Positions 33,252 through 45,140 of a stretch of DNA of 64,000 nt are shown piece by piece. The translations under genes were made by a program, and so were the position numbers. Origin of the DNA: Lineus longissimus. Lineage: Eukaryota; Nemertea; Pilidiophora; Heteronemertea; Lineidae. The stretch spans positions 9,112,001 to 9,176,000 of the forward strand of contig NC_088323.1 in NCBI RefSeq assembly GCF_910592395.1, read 5' to 3'. Under the pieces are notes generated by a model that did not search any database, was not told the origin of the DNA, and saw only the letters and a list, made by a program, of their open reading frames with translations. Position 1 is the stretch's first letter. Each line of letters opens with the position of its first letter.

Positions 33252-35865
33252 TGTGACTATGACATTTTTCCATGTGTGGTAAAAGACTGATTCCGTCTAT
33301 GGTGGGAATTGACCATAGATCCTTACATCACGGTACGACCGATAGTTGCCCCTCTGCTAGTTCGGCGGTAGAAAGTTAATATATAACATATTCGGGTAAT
33401 AACGGATAGATAAGCTTAAGTTATATTAAAAGTGAGAGATGGAATTTGTTACTCTCTTGCTCATGATTAGATAATCGTCATAAATAGTAATGATGATAAT
33501 AATTGATTATATCGACCCATTATTAACGTATAGTACCACTTTGGGGTACCCTGCATATAAGAGAGTTTGCGCTCATTCTGACCCCCTTCCCAATGGCCAT
33601 GGCAATTCGGCAGAATGAATGAAAACTCCGGAATCTGGGAAAACCATACAGAAAAAATAATCATAGCCAGCCTGGTAAAACCACTCGCCTCCCTGTGAGA
33701 TCTCATGATATTTAGGTGGTCCATCGCAGTGGATCTCGCGCCTTAAAGCGCATGCCTGGTATGAATTTAGCCCGTACGCTCTCACGCAAGGTCCGAATAA
33801 TAGTAAAGAAGCGTAAAAAAAGAATGACACCAGACTGAGTGTTCGTATCATAACTACCAAAAACTACTCTTTAACCCTATTTGTAGAATTTTCACATCCT
33901 TTATCAATAATTCTTCCGTTACTATTATTTTTCTTGCCAGAAAATGCAGTCTGAAGCAATAAAACAAATGTTCATACATCGCAAAGCCTGCGTTTGTGGG
34001 ATCGTCTGCCATCTTTTCTCAAAAAATCCCAATCGTGGGTGGCAATTTGAAGCCGTACTAACCCAATCCGAGGGTCGCTCACTTCGGCCGAGCGCAAGGT
34101 GAGGCCCCACAGTACCAAAAAAGAACGCTGTGGCGCTTACTCTCGCTTAGTAATTGAAAACGCTATTTAACAGTGAATATGAGAATATCCATATTCAGTA
34201 TATGATAATTAGTTGTAAATTTGCCACGTTTTGTCTTCTCCCAAACAGAGCGGTCGTGGAATGGTCCTTTAAATAATAATGCATGTCATTTATTCGTACA
34301 GTCATATTGTTTTTTTCCTAAATGCTTGATATTTATTGCGTTTTAAACGTTTGATACCTATGCAATACATATTTGTATTATTCCATAAGTATCCAAGTGT
34401 TGATATGAAAACATCGATATTCTTATACTGTTTTTGTAGGCTGTTTCCGCAAAATAGGCGCCTTGGCCGGTTATCGAATTTCGAATTTCAAGTGCACTTT
34501 CTGGGCTTTGACGTTCCAACTCACGCTCCGACTAAATCTCCGCGGTTGAATTACATTAACAGTTATCTAGTAATATATTCAGTTAATCAACGTAAGTTTT
34601 CATAGTGATATTCCATCTGCAGTAGTGCTTTTTTATATTCCGAAATTGGATCGGTGCAAAATATTGATACAACGAAGTGGTTTCCGAGTTACTGTCAACG
34701 ACTTGGAACACCACTTTAGTATATACGCCTATATGTCTGGAATTCCAAAGTAATTTTGTGCAGGTGCACGTATTTATCACCGTGGCAAGTTTAAAAGTTC
34801 AGTTGAGTCGAGTTTATCACCGGACGACTGGAATTCACCATTAATGTTGAAATGAAGGTGTAAAATGTAGTCCTCATTCGAACGAGAATAGGGTTTCATT
34901 TTCAACAGCGACATTGGTATTAAAGATCAAGTTCAATTTCAATGAATCGTCCGAGTTCCACATTAAGTGTACACAAGCCATCGCCCAGTTGAACATATTC
35001 CTCAACTCCAATGGTACTCTTGATGGTTTTATTAATTCGAAGCTCGCGCCTAGTGTTGGCAGTTTCATTCTATTGTGTATATTTCATAGGCATCGCATCG
35101 GCCAATAGCATTCCGCGAAGTTACTTTTTATAGCTCACAAGGTCATTTGCATAAAATATTGATGACGTTTTAGTCACGTGACAGTCGGACATCGACACTT
35201 ATTTCTACGCATTTGAGTTTATTTGAAAGTCAATTATCTTTGACCCTGCATTGTTTTTAGCATGAATGATACCATAGAGTCAGAGAGAGAAATATTCAGA
35301 ACAATTATGTAGTACATGTATTTCCAACACTCGGACATGTGCCAGATTGAATCCAACTGCCCTAGTTAGAAAGCCTGAATCCATTACGAAACCGCATGTT
35401 TGTCCGACATTGCCTGTAATTCAGCGATGGGGAAATAGAGGGCAGCAGCTGCAGTGACGTCATCTTCGCGGAATGCTATTGTACGAGTCATATAGGTTAC
35501 GCGACTGCCGAAACAAATTCTAACCATGATGGGCGCGTTGCGCGGAGGATGAAGATCGTTCCATAGAACGAGTCATTCAAACGAATTGTAGTTAAACCTA
35601 ACATACTTGATAACACTTAATATGCTGTTTGAGGTTGACTGGCCTCATTTTCCCTGGTACATGTAGGCAATCAGTCCTGTACAAAGACAATTATTATATC
35701 AAACCGTGCAGTACACGGGATCGTCAGTCAGGCAAAAGGACAGAGAAGGACAGAATTAAGAGCACCGCCGTAACGGCGTTTAAGTTGCTGTGCACGTAGT
35801 ATTAACCACAGCAAATAATGTCTTCATTGCAAAATCGGTTGCGAATATGAAAACTGAAATATTGC

Positions 35866-36200
35866 CCACCTGCTTTTTCCAAAGCCGATGTTTTGTTTTC
35901 CGGTCACGGCAATTCCAGCGCTTGATAGCAGCATCCTTGTGAAGATGACAGATTCCCGTTTGACCGTGGCCCGGCACCTTGGCCGTTCAGGTAGGTGGTG
36001 GAAAAGGCAACACACCTGTGAATATTCGAGCATGCTACGCCACATCGAAGAATCGACTGAATTCGTAAGATTTCATAAGTTAGATTATTATCGGTTCCGC
36101 TAATGTTCATTGTCATGAAATGGAATGAGGAAAACACTAAACTTTCTGAAGCCATATCATGGAATGCATTAACACGGTCTACGAACTCTTGACTGGACGA
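35866..36200 (-). pseudogene. PAN/Apple-like exon, right copy
   Basis: Minus-strand reading: SLVFSSFHFMTMNI, then LTYEILRIQSILRCGVACSN, IHRCVAFSTTYLNG and, after a frame change in the GC-rich GGTGCCGGGCCACGG region (about 35980-35990), ICHLHKDAAIKRWNCRDRK, ending at a donor-like CAG/GTGGGC at about 35868. The cysteine spacing and CVAFS segment resemble a PAN/Apple module. The frameshift differs from that in the 20.5 kb copy, so each decayed separately or one reflects a sequence error. It would be the extracellular part of the same gene as 32256-33251. Confidence 0.45.
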
Positions 36201-36298
36201 CCTGCTTTCTCGAGATAGTGATGGTGTCATGGCAATTTTTACAGACAAATCTTTCTGTTGCAAAGCTTTAAAGAAAATGGCATCAATACTATTACGAA

Positions 36299-36826
36299 TC
36301 TAGACGTGTATTATGTAGATTACAACTTTACCATATGAACGAATTGGCTTGTGATGAAAGGGGCCCGGACGCCCGATCACGCCCGACGCCCACGCCCGGG
36401 CCCACCACGCCGGGATCTGCAGACTACTTTCACCAAAATGAAATGATAACGGATCAAACCCAAAATAGAGATGTAATGAAATACTTTCAATTTCTAAAAT
36501 CGTACGGTCGCTCAAAATATACAATATATTTTAGTAATTAGTAAAGCATGACGTTTTGGTGTTATTTTCACACGTTTCTTAAAGTTTTTGATGTTTGTGA
36601 AAAAGTAAGTCCGTAACCCGGAGTCCGTAATCGGAAATTCGAAATTCAAATTTCGGATTTCGAATTTCGTATTTCGGATTGCAGCGCGCCAATTTTCCAA
36701 ATTGTAGAACGCCGTGCCCCGATCAAACCAGTAATGTATGAGATAGAGTTAGACACAGAGGAAGAGCTACCATCTAACGCTAACTGACAAGCTAGTTGAG
36801 TGAAAGTGTCTTTTATAACAAATAAC
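36299..36826. other. spacer with GC-rich patch and AAATTCGAA simple repeats
   Basis: Unique to this locus, between Z and X. It holds a C/G-rich CGCCCGACGCCC-type patch (36365-36420) and a short array of GAAATTCGAAATT-type palindromic words (36630-36680). No gene. Confidence 0.5.
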
Positions 36827-37259
36827 CTATTCATGAAATGTAAAAATATGTTCTTGGGGGTGACTTCTACCGGTCATGATGAAGTTAAATGTTGCAATAA
36901 GGCACAGTTCTTGGATTAACAGATAATATTCTTCTGACCGCCTTCCTCCATGCCGTATAAAATAGGTTGATAGTCCTATCACCAATGTCCCACAGGACAG
37001 AACCATACAAAGGCATGCAAAAAGATTGAAATAATTTAACTTTTGTATCAAAATTACTGAAATGAAACCTTGACAAAAGGACATTGACCCTTCTGTTCAA
37101 ATCAGATATAGACTTTCTAATATGTTTATCTTGAGAATCTGGTCCAATGATATTTCTAAGGTAGGTAGCAGTTTTATTTGCCCGTCCAGGAATATAACCT
37201 GAGTAAGGCCCTTTTAACAAAGTTAGATTACAAATTGATGGGTGATTACAAAAAAACAC
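36827..37259 (-). pseudogene. LINE reverse-transcriptase C-terminal fragment
   Basis: The minus-strand frame from 37259 to 36885 reads SISDLNRRVNVLLSRFHF, VKLFQSFCMPLYGSVLWD and INLFYTAWRKAVRRIL, typical of the segment after the RT thumb in non-LTR elements (loss of motifs upstream, no YxDD). It is a short relic. The part from 37034 rightwards is also present at 813-993, so it predates the duplication. Confidence 0.7.
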
Positions 37260-37751
37260 AGCTCAATTGTAGGTCTATGCTATTTTAAGACACCACAGGA
37301 TGAAATTTGGTTAACAAGATATTCGTCTGACATAATTTATAGTTAAAAACTTGGGAGTTAATTGTTAGCGATTAAATTGCAGATTTATCTGTTGGTGATG
37401 AACATTGCGGCATCAATGATTATATGGATGCAACCACTGTAGCGGAAAAGTACTTGGTAGCAGGTAGTATTTCACCTAATTGAATTGCAGGGTTACCAGC
37501 AGCTATTTCAGCATTTCAATTTACATTGTGTCCTGCCTCATGATCCAAGCTAAATGTACCGGTATTTTGAATTTTGATTCTACACAGTGTGCTTCTTTGT
37601 GACTGTATGAATTGATTACGCCTTGTTATAGGGCCATGGTTACACACACTGTATACTTCATTTACGTGTGACCAAGCTACATGTGCATACATGCAGTGCT
37701 CGAGCTTTAAAGCATGGTATTCTACGGACCATTTTATGTCCTCTGTTCCAG

Positions 37752-37945
37752 GGCCCATCTTCTTAGCTCTTAACTCAGTTTTTCACTGAAGGGTCGCCTA
37801 AGATATCCTAGCAAAGGAAATTTCTTAAGTGGGATGCATATAACCTATTTAAGGTAATACTTATGAAAGAATTTATCCTTCGGCCCAAGTTTTTTTTCTA
37901 AGGATATTTTGATACTTAAGATGCTTTATGCATACGCGCCCAGGC
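37752..37945. mobile_element. GGGCCC-type MITE, right copy
   Basis: Orthologue, by duplication, of the MITE at 6191-6391, with a decayed left end. Confidence 0.5.
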
Positions 37946-38035
37946 CCTTATACAGCAAACCGTTCTAAGGGTCTTTTCTAACAGCCTTTTTGCAATTATC
38001 TTCATTACGTGCTTGAAGATCACCACACGGTAGTT

Positions 38036-38212
38036 GCGCGTACACCACGAAATATTGGTGGACCAATGGCACGTACACCACTACATTGCCGCGACAAATT
38101 TGTTCGGCAATCCATTGCCGGTACAAATTGCCGGGCGAATTTGTCCCATCAAGCTTGATGGTCCGAATTCACCTGGCTTGTTAAAAGCTCGGCTTTGTCG
38201 TGGTGTACGCGC
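38036..38212. mobile_element. 177 bp MITE with perfect 15 bp TIRs
   Basis: GCGCGTACACCACGA at the left and its exact reverse complement TCGTGGTGTACGCGC at the right (38198-38212). Same family as the compound element at 7431-7836, but inserted at a different point of segment X and associated with loss of about 800 bp of flanking X sequence. Confidence 0.75.
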
Positions 38213-40738
38213 TAATAGATCGCCAATTAGCTAGTTAGATGTAAAATGCACACTGGCTCACAGTTTCACATGTACAGGAATGTAAACCGTTTTAAGAAGT
38301 CTTAAACACGGATTAATTCCCATCTCACAGATACATGTACTGACTTCCTGCCACCTGTTTAGGTACACTTCTGCCTCCATAACAGAATGTTCCCAACACA
38401 TCTAACCTCTTTGGATGGGCTAATGTTGTCCTCATTTTAGGAGCTTAAATTCACATGTGCTGATATGCCATCTTGTTAATTGGGAAGAGAAGAAGGGAAG
38501 GGCAAAACTGAGGAAGAAACCAAATATAGTTGGGAAAGTCTTAACCAGGTGGCAGCAAAATATCTCTAGCAGACAGCATTATTACAATATTTATACAAAG
38601 TTGGCTTCAATAAATAAAGTTACCACCGGACCACTGACAGCACATATGTTCACGACAGAACATAGGTTAGGGTAATTATAATTCTGTATTTTTCTTCACA
38701 ATTGATCATCACATATGGAATACACCAACCCTGTAAATACATGTATGAAGTGAGTCGGACTTTCAGAAGCAGAAATGCATTTGATCAGATTTTCCTGCAA
38801 TCATCTTTAGTACGTATAATGTCATATTGTCCATGTTGCCAGATGGACTGGTTATTTAATTAGTATATTCACCAATAAGGGCGCATTTGTGCAGTTTTAT
38901 TTTCTTTCAGCAATATTCTCCCACGTCAGCACCATCGATCCTGGGCTTTTGAAGACCTGCCTGGAACAATATTGCTTCCCGGCGACCACGTGTGACCTCC
39001 AGGGATAATAGCCAGAATTAGCACCGTTCCGACTCCCACTCCGACAGAAACTCCGAGAGCGAAGAGCAGCAATCAATGGACAGACGCGACTTAAATGATT
39101 TGATGGACAGTAACTGTTTCCACTCATGGAAAACCATCCGACGTGAGTAAAATCTATAAACGCTGATCTGCAGTCAGTGGTTCCCCTAAACATTCGTGCC
39201 GGACACAACAACTGAGACCAAGTAAGTTTTAGTTTTATGAGCCACATAATTCGCAAAAACATTTATCAAAGGTATAAAGTACAACAACCATTTACCATGC
39301 CAAAAAATTATCAGGCTAATCGCGCTTCACTTGGACAGGATTTGCCAAATATAAATCAGCTTTAAAGTTCATGATGACGTCATCGTTTACTGAAAGCCAT
39401 TGTGCAATTGCCCGGTGAGCGAAGCCTGATGTCAAATCGGAAGAAAATTGTGATCTCTCTAATTTCAATGAATGAAAAATAGGACTTTTATAATTGAAAA
39501 TCAAACGGCGCGTGTTTCGAAGGAATTTAAGCCACACTCAGATCCAATTTCAGTTAGCCTCTTTTACTGATCAACGCCTCTAATGCCGTCGCAGCGTTGA
39601 TGTGGCACTCCTGTTGGCGGGGAAAACGGCCGACCTGATGACGGAAACAACATCAGAGCTCGATCCGCTACAAGTTGCGCTGATCAGGATATATGTGAAT
39701 TACAAAACCAGCATGTTTAGTTACCTCTCTGATCTGGCGTCCCTTATAGTTCTGATGTGATACACACACATCCAATAGATCGCGATGGCATGATTACTTT
39801 AGTTCTAACAAAACAACGTTTAATCAATAACACAAATTGGCGTCAATAATTGTATTTTGTAAGATTGATTCAAAGAAAACAGTGCATGATACTTTGACAT
39901 CGGTTGCTTTGAAAATCGATATCATGGAATAAGATACTCGGCATGTTCATGTAGTTACGTAGCTATTGGGATTCAGATCATTGAACCTAAAGCAAACTTT
40001 TTGTCACTGCGACCTGTAATCATGATTGCATGCGACACATAGCTCGTTTACGGTGGTCATCGCAGGTAACTGCGACAGGAATCGGTTATCGCTGCTGACC
40101 TGAGCCAAAATTCAGATAACATTTGAGGGACATTTTAAGATTCTATTCAATTTTCTGGTAAATTGCATGTACTCTTCGTTACACATTCCTCTAATATTCT
40201 TAGTTACAAATCTTACTAAAGAAATGTGAAATGTACTATCCTTATCAGCTGTATGAGCTGCGAAATGATGGAATTTTCGAATATGGCTGACCCTCTATGC
40301 AGGAGAGGGGTTGCTTTTAATTTGTTGTGTACAACAATAGGTATTTACTTTAAAAATCAATTATCGCTGCTCTCCCAGGCCAACATCCAAATAAGATTTG
40401 TGGAACATTTTAAGATTTTGTTCAGTTTTCTGAACATTTGCATGCGCATCCTATTCTGTTGCATATTCCTTTAAGATTCTTAGTCGTTATAAAGATTCCA
40501 ACTAAATATCCTATAACGAATGTAAAGTTTTTGGCTTACTGAAGTAATGCAAAATCTATGGTCTCTATCGCCTTATCAGCTGTTTGATATGTATGAGCTG
40601 CGTATATAATTTCCAGTAAGGCTGACCTTCTTGCAAGAAAGGTTACAATTTTAGGTATATCTTTAAAAATCGAACCTGACAAAATCGTTACCTCTTATCT
40701 ATGGAGAGTGAGCTGGGCCGCAGGGGCCTCAATCTTTA

Positions 40739-40852
40739 TATATAAATATTGTACATAATTTTCTCTTATAATAAACTCTTTGTTATTTTGATATAGGTGT
40801 TCAGCTGTTTTTACAGAGAGGTACCAGTGCATAAAAAAGCCGCTACGTCACA
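40739..40852 (+). repeat. 5' LTR fragment (3'-most 114 bp)
   Basis: Almost identical to 43094-43211: TATATAAATATTGTA box, AATAAA-like signal and terminal CGTCACA. The upstream 840 bp present in the 3' LTR are missing. Confidence 0.85.
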
Positions 40853-40887
40853 TTGGTACCAGAAGTGGAGTTTTTCATGTCAACTTG

Positions 40888-42078
40888 TTAAGAAAGTGGA
40901 AGACCAGGGAACAAGTAGCATCTTATGCCCAAGCTTATGTCATTGGTGAAGAAAGCGAGGAGGTGAATGATTATTTACCTTCAATCACCCCAAGTCAAAC
41001 TTGGAAAGATGTCAACATCTCAAATGATCTTGCCCCTGATGAGAAGAGACAAATTGAGAAATTAGTTGAAAAATATTATTGTATATTTTTCAGATGTCCC
41101 CTCTGCAACCAATGCAGCGGTGCATGATGTCAAGCTAACTTCCGATAAGCCAGTCCGGACAAAACCGTATCACCTAGCGAAATGCCACAGGAAACCGGTG
41201 AAGCAGCATATCCAGGACTTAGCAGGTGCGAAGATAATTGAAGAAGCCCGACCTACTGGATGGGGTTCAGGTTTGGTAATAGTGCCTAAGGAAGATGGGT
41301 CTATACGTATGTGTGTAGATTACCGTGCCTTGAACCGGGTTACTGAAACAGATAGCGGTGGTAACCTCCCCAGGATTGACGAACTCATTGAAAAAGTCAG
41401 CAAGGCGAAGTATCTCCGTTATTGATCTCTGCAAAGGCTATAATGCGATTCCCTTGACCAAGGCTGCTAAATTAGCTTCAACCTTTGTTTCCCCCTTGTT
41501 TCCCCCTTGTACGAAGCTTCATAGGGCTGGTAGGGTACTACCGGCGCTTTGTTCCCGCCTTTTCTGACATAGCTGTTCCGTTGACGGACCTTACAAAGAA
41601 GGGAAAACCTAACAAGGTAGTTTGGACAACCAAATGTGAGAAATCATTCCAAACCTTGAAATCTGCCCTGCAGAACTGTCCTGTTTTGTGCCATCCAGAT
41701 TATTCAAGGCCTTTTATCTTACAGGTAGACGCGAGTGAGCGAGGCTTAGGTGCAGTGTTAGCACAAAAAGGGGAAAACGAAGAGGAACATCCAGCTGTGT
41801 ATCTCAGCAGGAAATTATTGGATAGGGAAGTGCGTTATGCAACAATTGAAAAGGAATGTCTAGGCATTGTATGGTCAGTCAGGTTACTTCGACCATACTT
41901 GCCAGGTCATAAGCTTGTCCTACAGACTGATCACAATCCGCTGGTATGGTTGGATAAGGTGAAAGGATCCAACCAGAAATTGTTGAGTTGGAGTATCATA
42001 CTCCAAGAGTTTGACATTGAAATTGTGCACAAGTCCGGGAAGTTGAACGTGAACGCTGACTGTCTGTCTAGATTGTAG
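40888..42078 (+). pseudogene. Gypsy pol fragment: partial reverse transcriptase and RNase H
   Basis: Recognisable blocks are the pre-RT region (LAPDEKRQIEKLVEKYY), RT blocks 1-2 (IIEEARPTGWGSGLVIVPKE, IRMCVDYRALNRVTETDS), FIGLVGYYRRFVPAFSDIAV from the connection, and RNase H (FILQVDASERGLGAVLAQKG, YATIEKECLGIVW, LQTDHNPLVWL, VNADCLSRL). At least two frame changes occur (near 41090 and 41425), and the RT core with the FxYxDD motif is deleted near 41490. The fragment ends at TAG 42078 with no integrase. It cannot be active. Confidence 0.85.
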
Positions 42079-42253
42079 GTCGTTTGGCTACCGTTTGAAT
42101 GATTGACATATGTTGCTGTGTGAATGCTGGACTTGAGACTATTGGTGAGTCAAAGTTAGATCAATTGTCTATAAACTAACTGTCATTTTCTTTGTTTCAG
42201 GAAAAACTTGTTTAAAGAATTGTTAAACTAGTTTATTTCTTAGGGGGAAGGTT

Positions 42254-43211
42254 TGTGATGAATCCCATGTTTTGTTTTATTTCTTCTCTAAATTATTGGT
42301 GAGTTTATTGTGAAACAATTGAGCTATGTAATCTAAGATCAGAATCATGTAACCATAACCATGGTCATAATGTTACCCAAGATCATAGTCATGTAATATG
42401 GAATCATGGTCATAATGTCATCCAAGATCATAGTCATGTAAGTATGGAATCAGTTAGAATCAGGAATGAACATTCATGTAGGACTGGACAATAGTGCTGA
42501 TCAATGACTTTACAATGACTTAACAATGACTTGACAATGGCGAGTGGTTGGGTGATCTGAGGCAAAGGCTTAGGCCTACTGAGGCATGGTTGTTGGTGTG
42601 TGCCTTTGGCGAGTACTCAGAAAGACACCAAGGAAAGCAGTTGGTTATGCTTGCCTTGTGATTTGAATTGATTGGAGCTCCAGAATCCCTTTTCGGGGAA
42701 GCTGTTTATCGAATCCGGACTTTTCGGTTCAGGAATTATGATTGCCTGGCGTTGGTGCCGAATGTGTCGAATGGAGTCGTCGCTGCAGCTGTGAAACGCA
42801 CACATATACGTATTCGAATTGGAACGCCTAAATTCCGTATTCTTATTGGGAACGAATAGCCTAATTGCCTCTTAACCCATTACACCTCTGTGACGCCATA
42901 TCTGGGCCCTTGCTCGGAACTGGACATTTTCTCAGTTTAATTGGAATTCATCTTTGGAACTGGACCTTTTTCTCAGTTACCCTGTGAACATTGCCGTGTG
43001 AACTTTGCCCTTGTGAACTGAAGGGACTGAACTGAACATTGTTACATTTTGCTACACGAACTCTCATAACTAATATATGCTTTAGTTCAGCAGCTGGCTA
43101 TATAAATATTGTAAAAAATTTTCTCTTATAATAAACTCTTTGTTATTTTGATATAGGTGTTCAGCTGTTTTTACAGAGAGGTACCAGTGCCTTAAAAGCC
43201 GCAACGTCACA
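42254..43211 (+). repeat. complete 3' LTR (958 bp)
   Basis: Starts TGTGATG after the purine tract and ends CGTCACA, giving TGTGA/TCACA inverted ends. It includes an internal roughly 60 bp repeat rich in ATCATAGTCATG words (about 42330-42440), a TATATAAA box (43093) and AATAAA (43133) near the end. Confidence 0.8.
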
Positions 43212-45140
43212 GTACCCAACATTCCCACAATACTTTCAGGGCGGCTGATGGATGATATGACCACACTGTTCCGAACATTGCCAATAATAGATCTGCTCAC
43301 GTTTATTTGTTGGTGAGTTTGGCGATCACGTTTTTTGGTGTCGTACTTTGTTGCCGTTATGGGTTTGATTAAGTTTGGTTTTCTTTCATACATTACTGCC
43401 AATCGCAACTAGAGAGCAAACAATTATCACAGACTGGTGTACGCCATACTCCGACGCAGTGGTAGTAGTGTAATGGTAGTTGATAAAGCTTGGAATCAGT
43501 GAAACCTTGAAACCAGTGATAAACCTTGGAATCAGTCCTAAAAATGCATAAAAACATGAAATAATGCCATTGGAACCTAAGGTGGTTACGAATCAATATT
43601 TGGAGATTATTTTTACATGATCAGATCGGAATTTGACGGTAGTTTAGAAATCCGTCGCATATCCGATTCAACAATCTATATTAGAGCAACCCAGTCATAC
43701 CTCGCCTCCAGTGTACATTACTGATCTCCCAAATATGGGCATGCACGTCACGACACGCCCACCACACACCCATAATATGGACCAATCAGCGCTCCACTTA
43801 CTACGCCACCACACGGGGCCTATTTAAACTACGGAGCGGTGTGATCATACAGGGTGATACAGAGAAGATTGACTACATCATGCAGTACCGGCTGGCACTG
43901 ATCCGTACATCATCTTAAACATGACAAGAAACGTATAAGAAGATTTATTACCGAAGGTTTTAGCCGGGTTTGGAGATGAAAAATGAGAACGAATTCCTTC
44001 ACGGTGAGCGATTTCGTACATTTTCATGTACACATCGAGGGATGTAGACATATTTTCGTGATATGTCACCAGTTCTAAGCGGACACATTTTTTTAGTGAT
44101 TCCCGTGTACATGTTTGTCTTATCTATCAAGCTTAATCAGAGCATTATATATACAAAATGATTATTCTGATAAAAAAGACAACAATGCATTTCAAATGCA
44201 TTCCATGACGACGTCATCCTCCACAAAAAGGTGGTTTCTGGAACTACTGGCAAATTGCTATCAATAAAGTCAGCTGGGACGAGATTGGCAGTTGGAAGGG
44301 TATAAATCGTGGAAGGAACGCACCCGATTTCACGCAGTACTTGCACAATGATTCCACGGTTTAGTACTGACTATTCCATGGATTAGCACAGGTTACATGG
44401 TTTCACTGATTCCAAGCTTTATCAACTACCGTAGTGTAATGGGTTGGCCCGCTCTCACTGCTCAGAACGCCCGCCTTTGAATCTGAATGTGCTGAAATCG
44501 CATATCCGCTTAACTATTGGACATGTTCGACTTTTAATGTTGTTTTTATTAAAAATGTCAAAGCATGTTGTACATTGCATTTTAAATCTGTCATCGAAAG
44601 ATTTACTCCTTCTGCTTAATTTTAACGTATGGAAAGTGCTGTGTGATGAGGTTTCTTAGTGTAGACGGTGATTTGCAGCGCGGTGATTTTCAGCATTTAG
44701 ACAGATTTAATTGGTTCAAGACAGAAATAGAAATGAACGTTCACCTAGTAGTAGTAGTAGTAGATAACAACAGAGTTACATTACAACAGACTCGACATTT
44801 GTTTGTATATTGCCACATGCACGGCATTTTCTTCAATCATTCTTGCTGCAAATATTTGTGTACATCATAAATACGACACAAGGATAATGGAGGCAAATAC
44901 TAGCTGAGATAATAATGCTTGAATATTATATTTGATTTAGATAATGATCCCACACATATTTCCACTAATTGCGTGAGGTAATAACACTCGGCTTATTGTT
45001 ACAAGTTGAAAGTTTGTTTGTGGTCTATTTTGATTCAGGTTGATGATATCATCATTATAATGCCAGCGCAGCAGGTAGCAAGTCCACTCCTAGACCAGAG
45101 GTAGATTACGTAAGATTACTACAGCATGCTTTCCCCAGCT
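43212..45140. repeat. duplicated segment Y, right copy
   Basis: Matches 10847-11800, interrupted by the 956 bp TIR element at 43475-44430. Confidence 0.85.
43475..44430. mobile_element. 956 bp Mutator-like non-autonomous element
   Basis: The ends are perfect inverted repeats of 32 bp starting GGTAGTTGATAAAGCTTGG, with looser similarity continuing to about 75 bp. GTAGTGTAAT (10 bp) flanks both sides (43465-43474 and 44431-44440), and the homologous site near 11105 has it once. A 9-10 bp target duplication points to the Mutator superfamily. No transposase frame is present. The perfect TIRs suggest recent movement. Confidence 0.85.

Larger units (their letters stand above)
31495..36250. repeat. 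duplicated segment Z, right copy
   Basis: Homologous to 12755-15150 plus 19681-20800. It lacks the foldback-like element and LINE, so it shows the pre-insertion state near 34318. It carries the only open version of the 331-residue exon and a PAN-like exon. Confidence 0.85.
37034..40738. repeat. duplicated segment X, right copy
   Basis: Matches 813-993 joined directly to 5658-10180. Its 37214-37217 TTAA is the empty site of the 4.66 kb element. It stops abruptly at 40738 against a truncated LTR. Confidence 0.85.
40739..43211 (+). mobile_element. Ty3/Gypsy-type LTR retrotransposon relic
   Basis: Contains the last 114 bp of a 5' LTR, a primer-binding-like site just after it (TGGTACCAGAAGTGG at 40854), a shortened pol, a purine-rich tract (AGGGGGAAGG, 42242-42251) and a complete 958 bp 3' LTR. 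Gag, protease and integrase are missing. Left homology to segment X breaks at the truncated LTR and about 670 bp of X/Y spacer are gone, so a deletion removed the 5' LTR together with host sequence. Confidence 0.85.

Noticed and set aside
33573-33860. Signal-peptide-like 95-codon minus-strand frame
   Set aside because: The homologous region at 14520-14800 aligns at DNA level but its frame is not kept, so coding is not supported.
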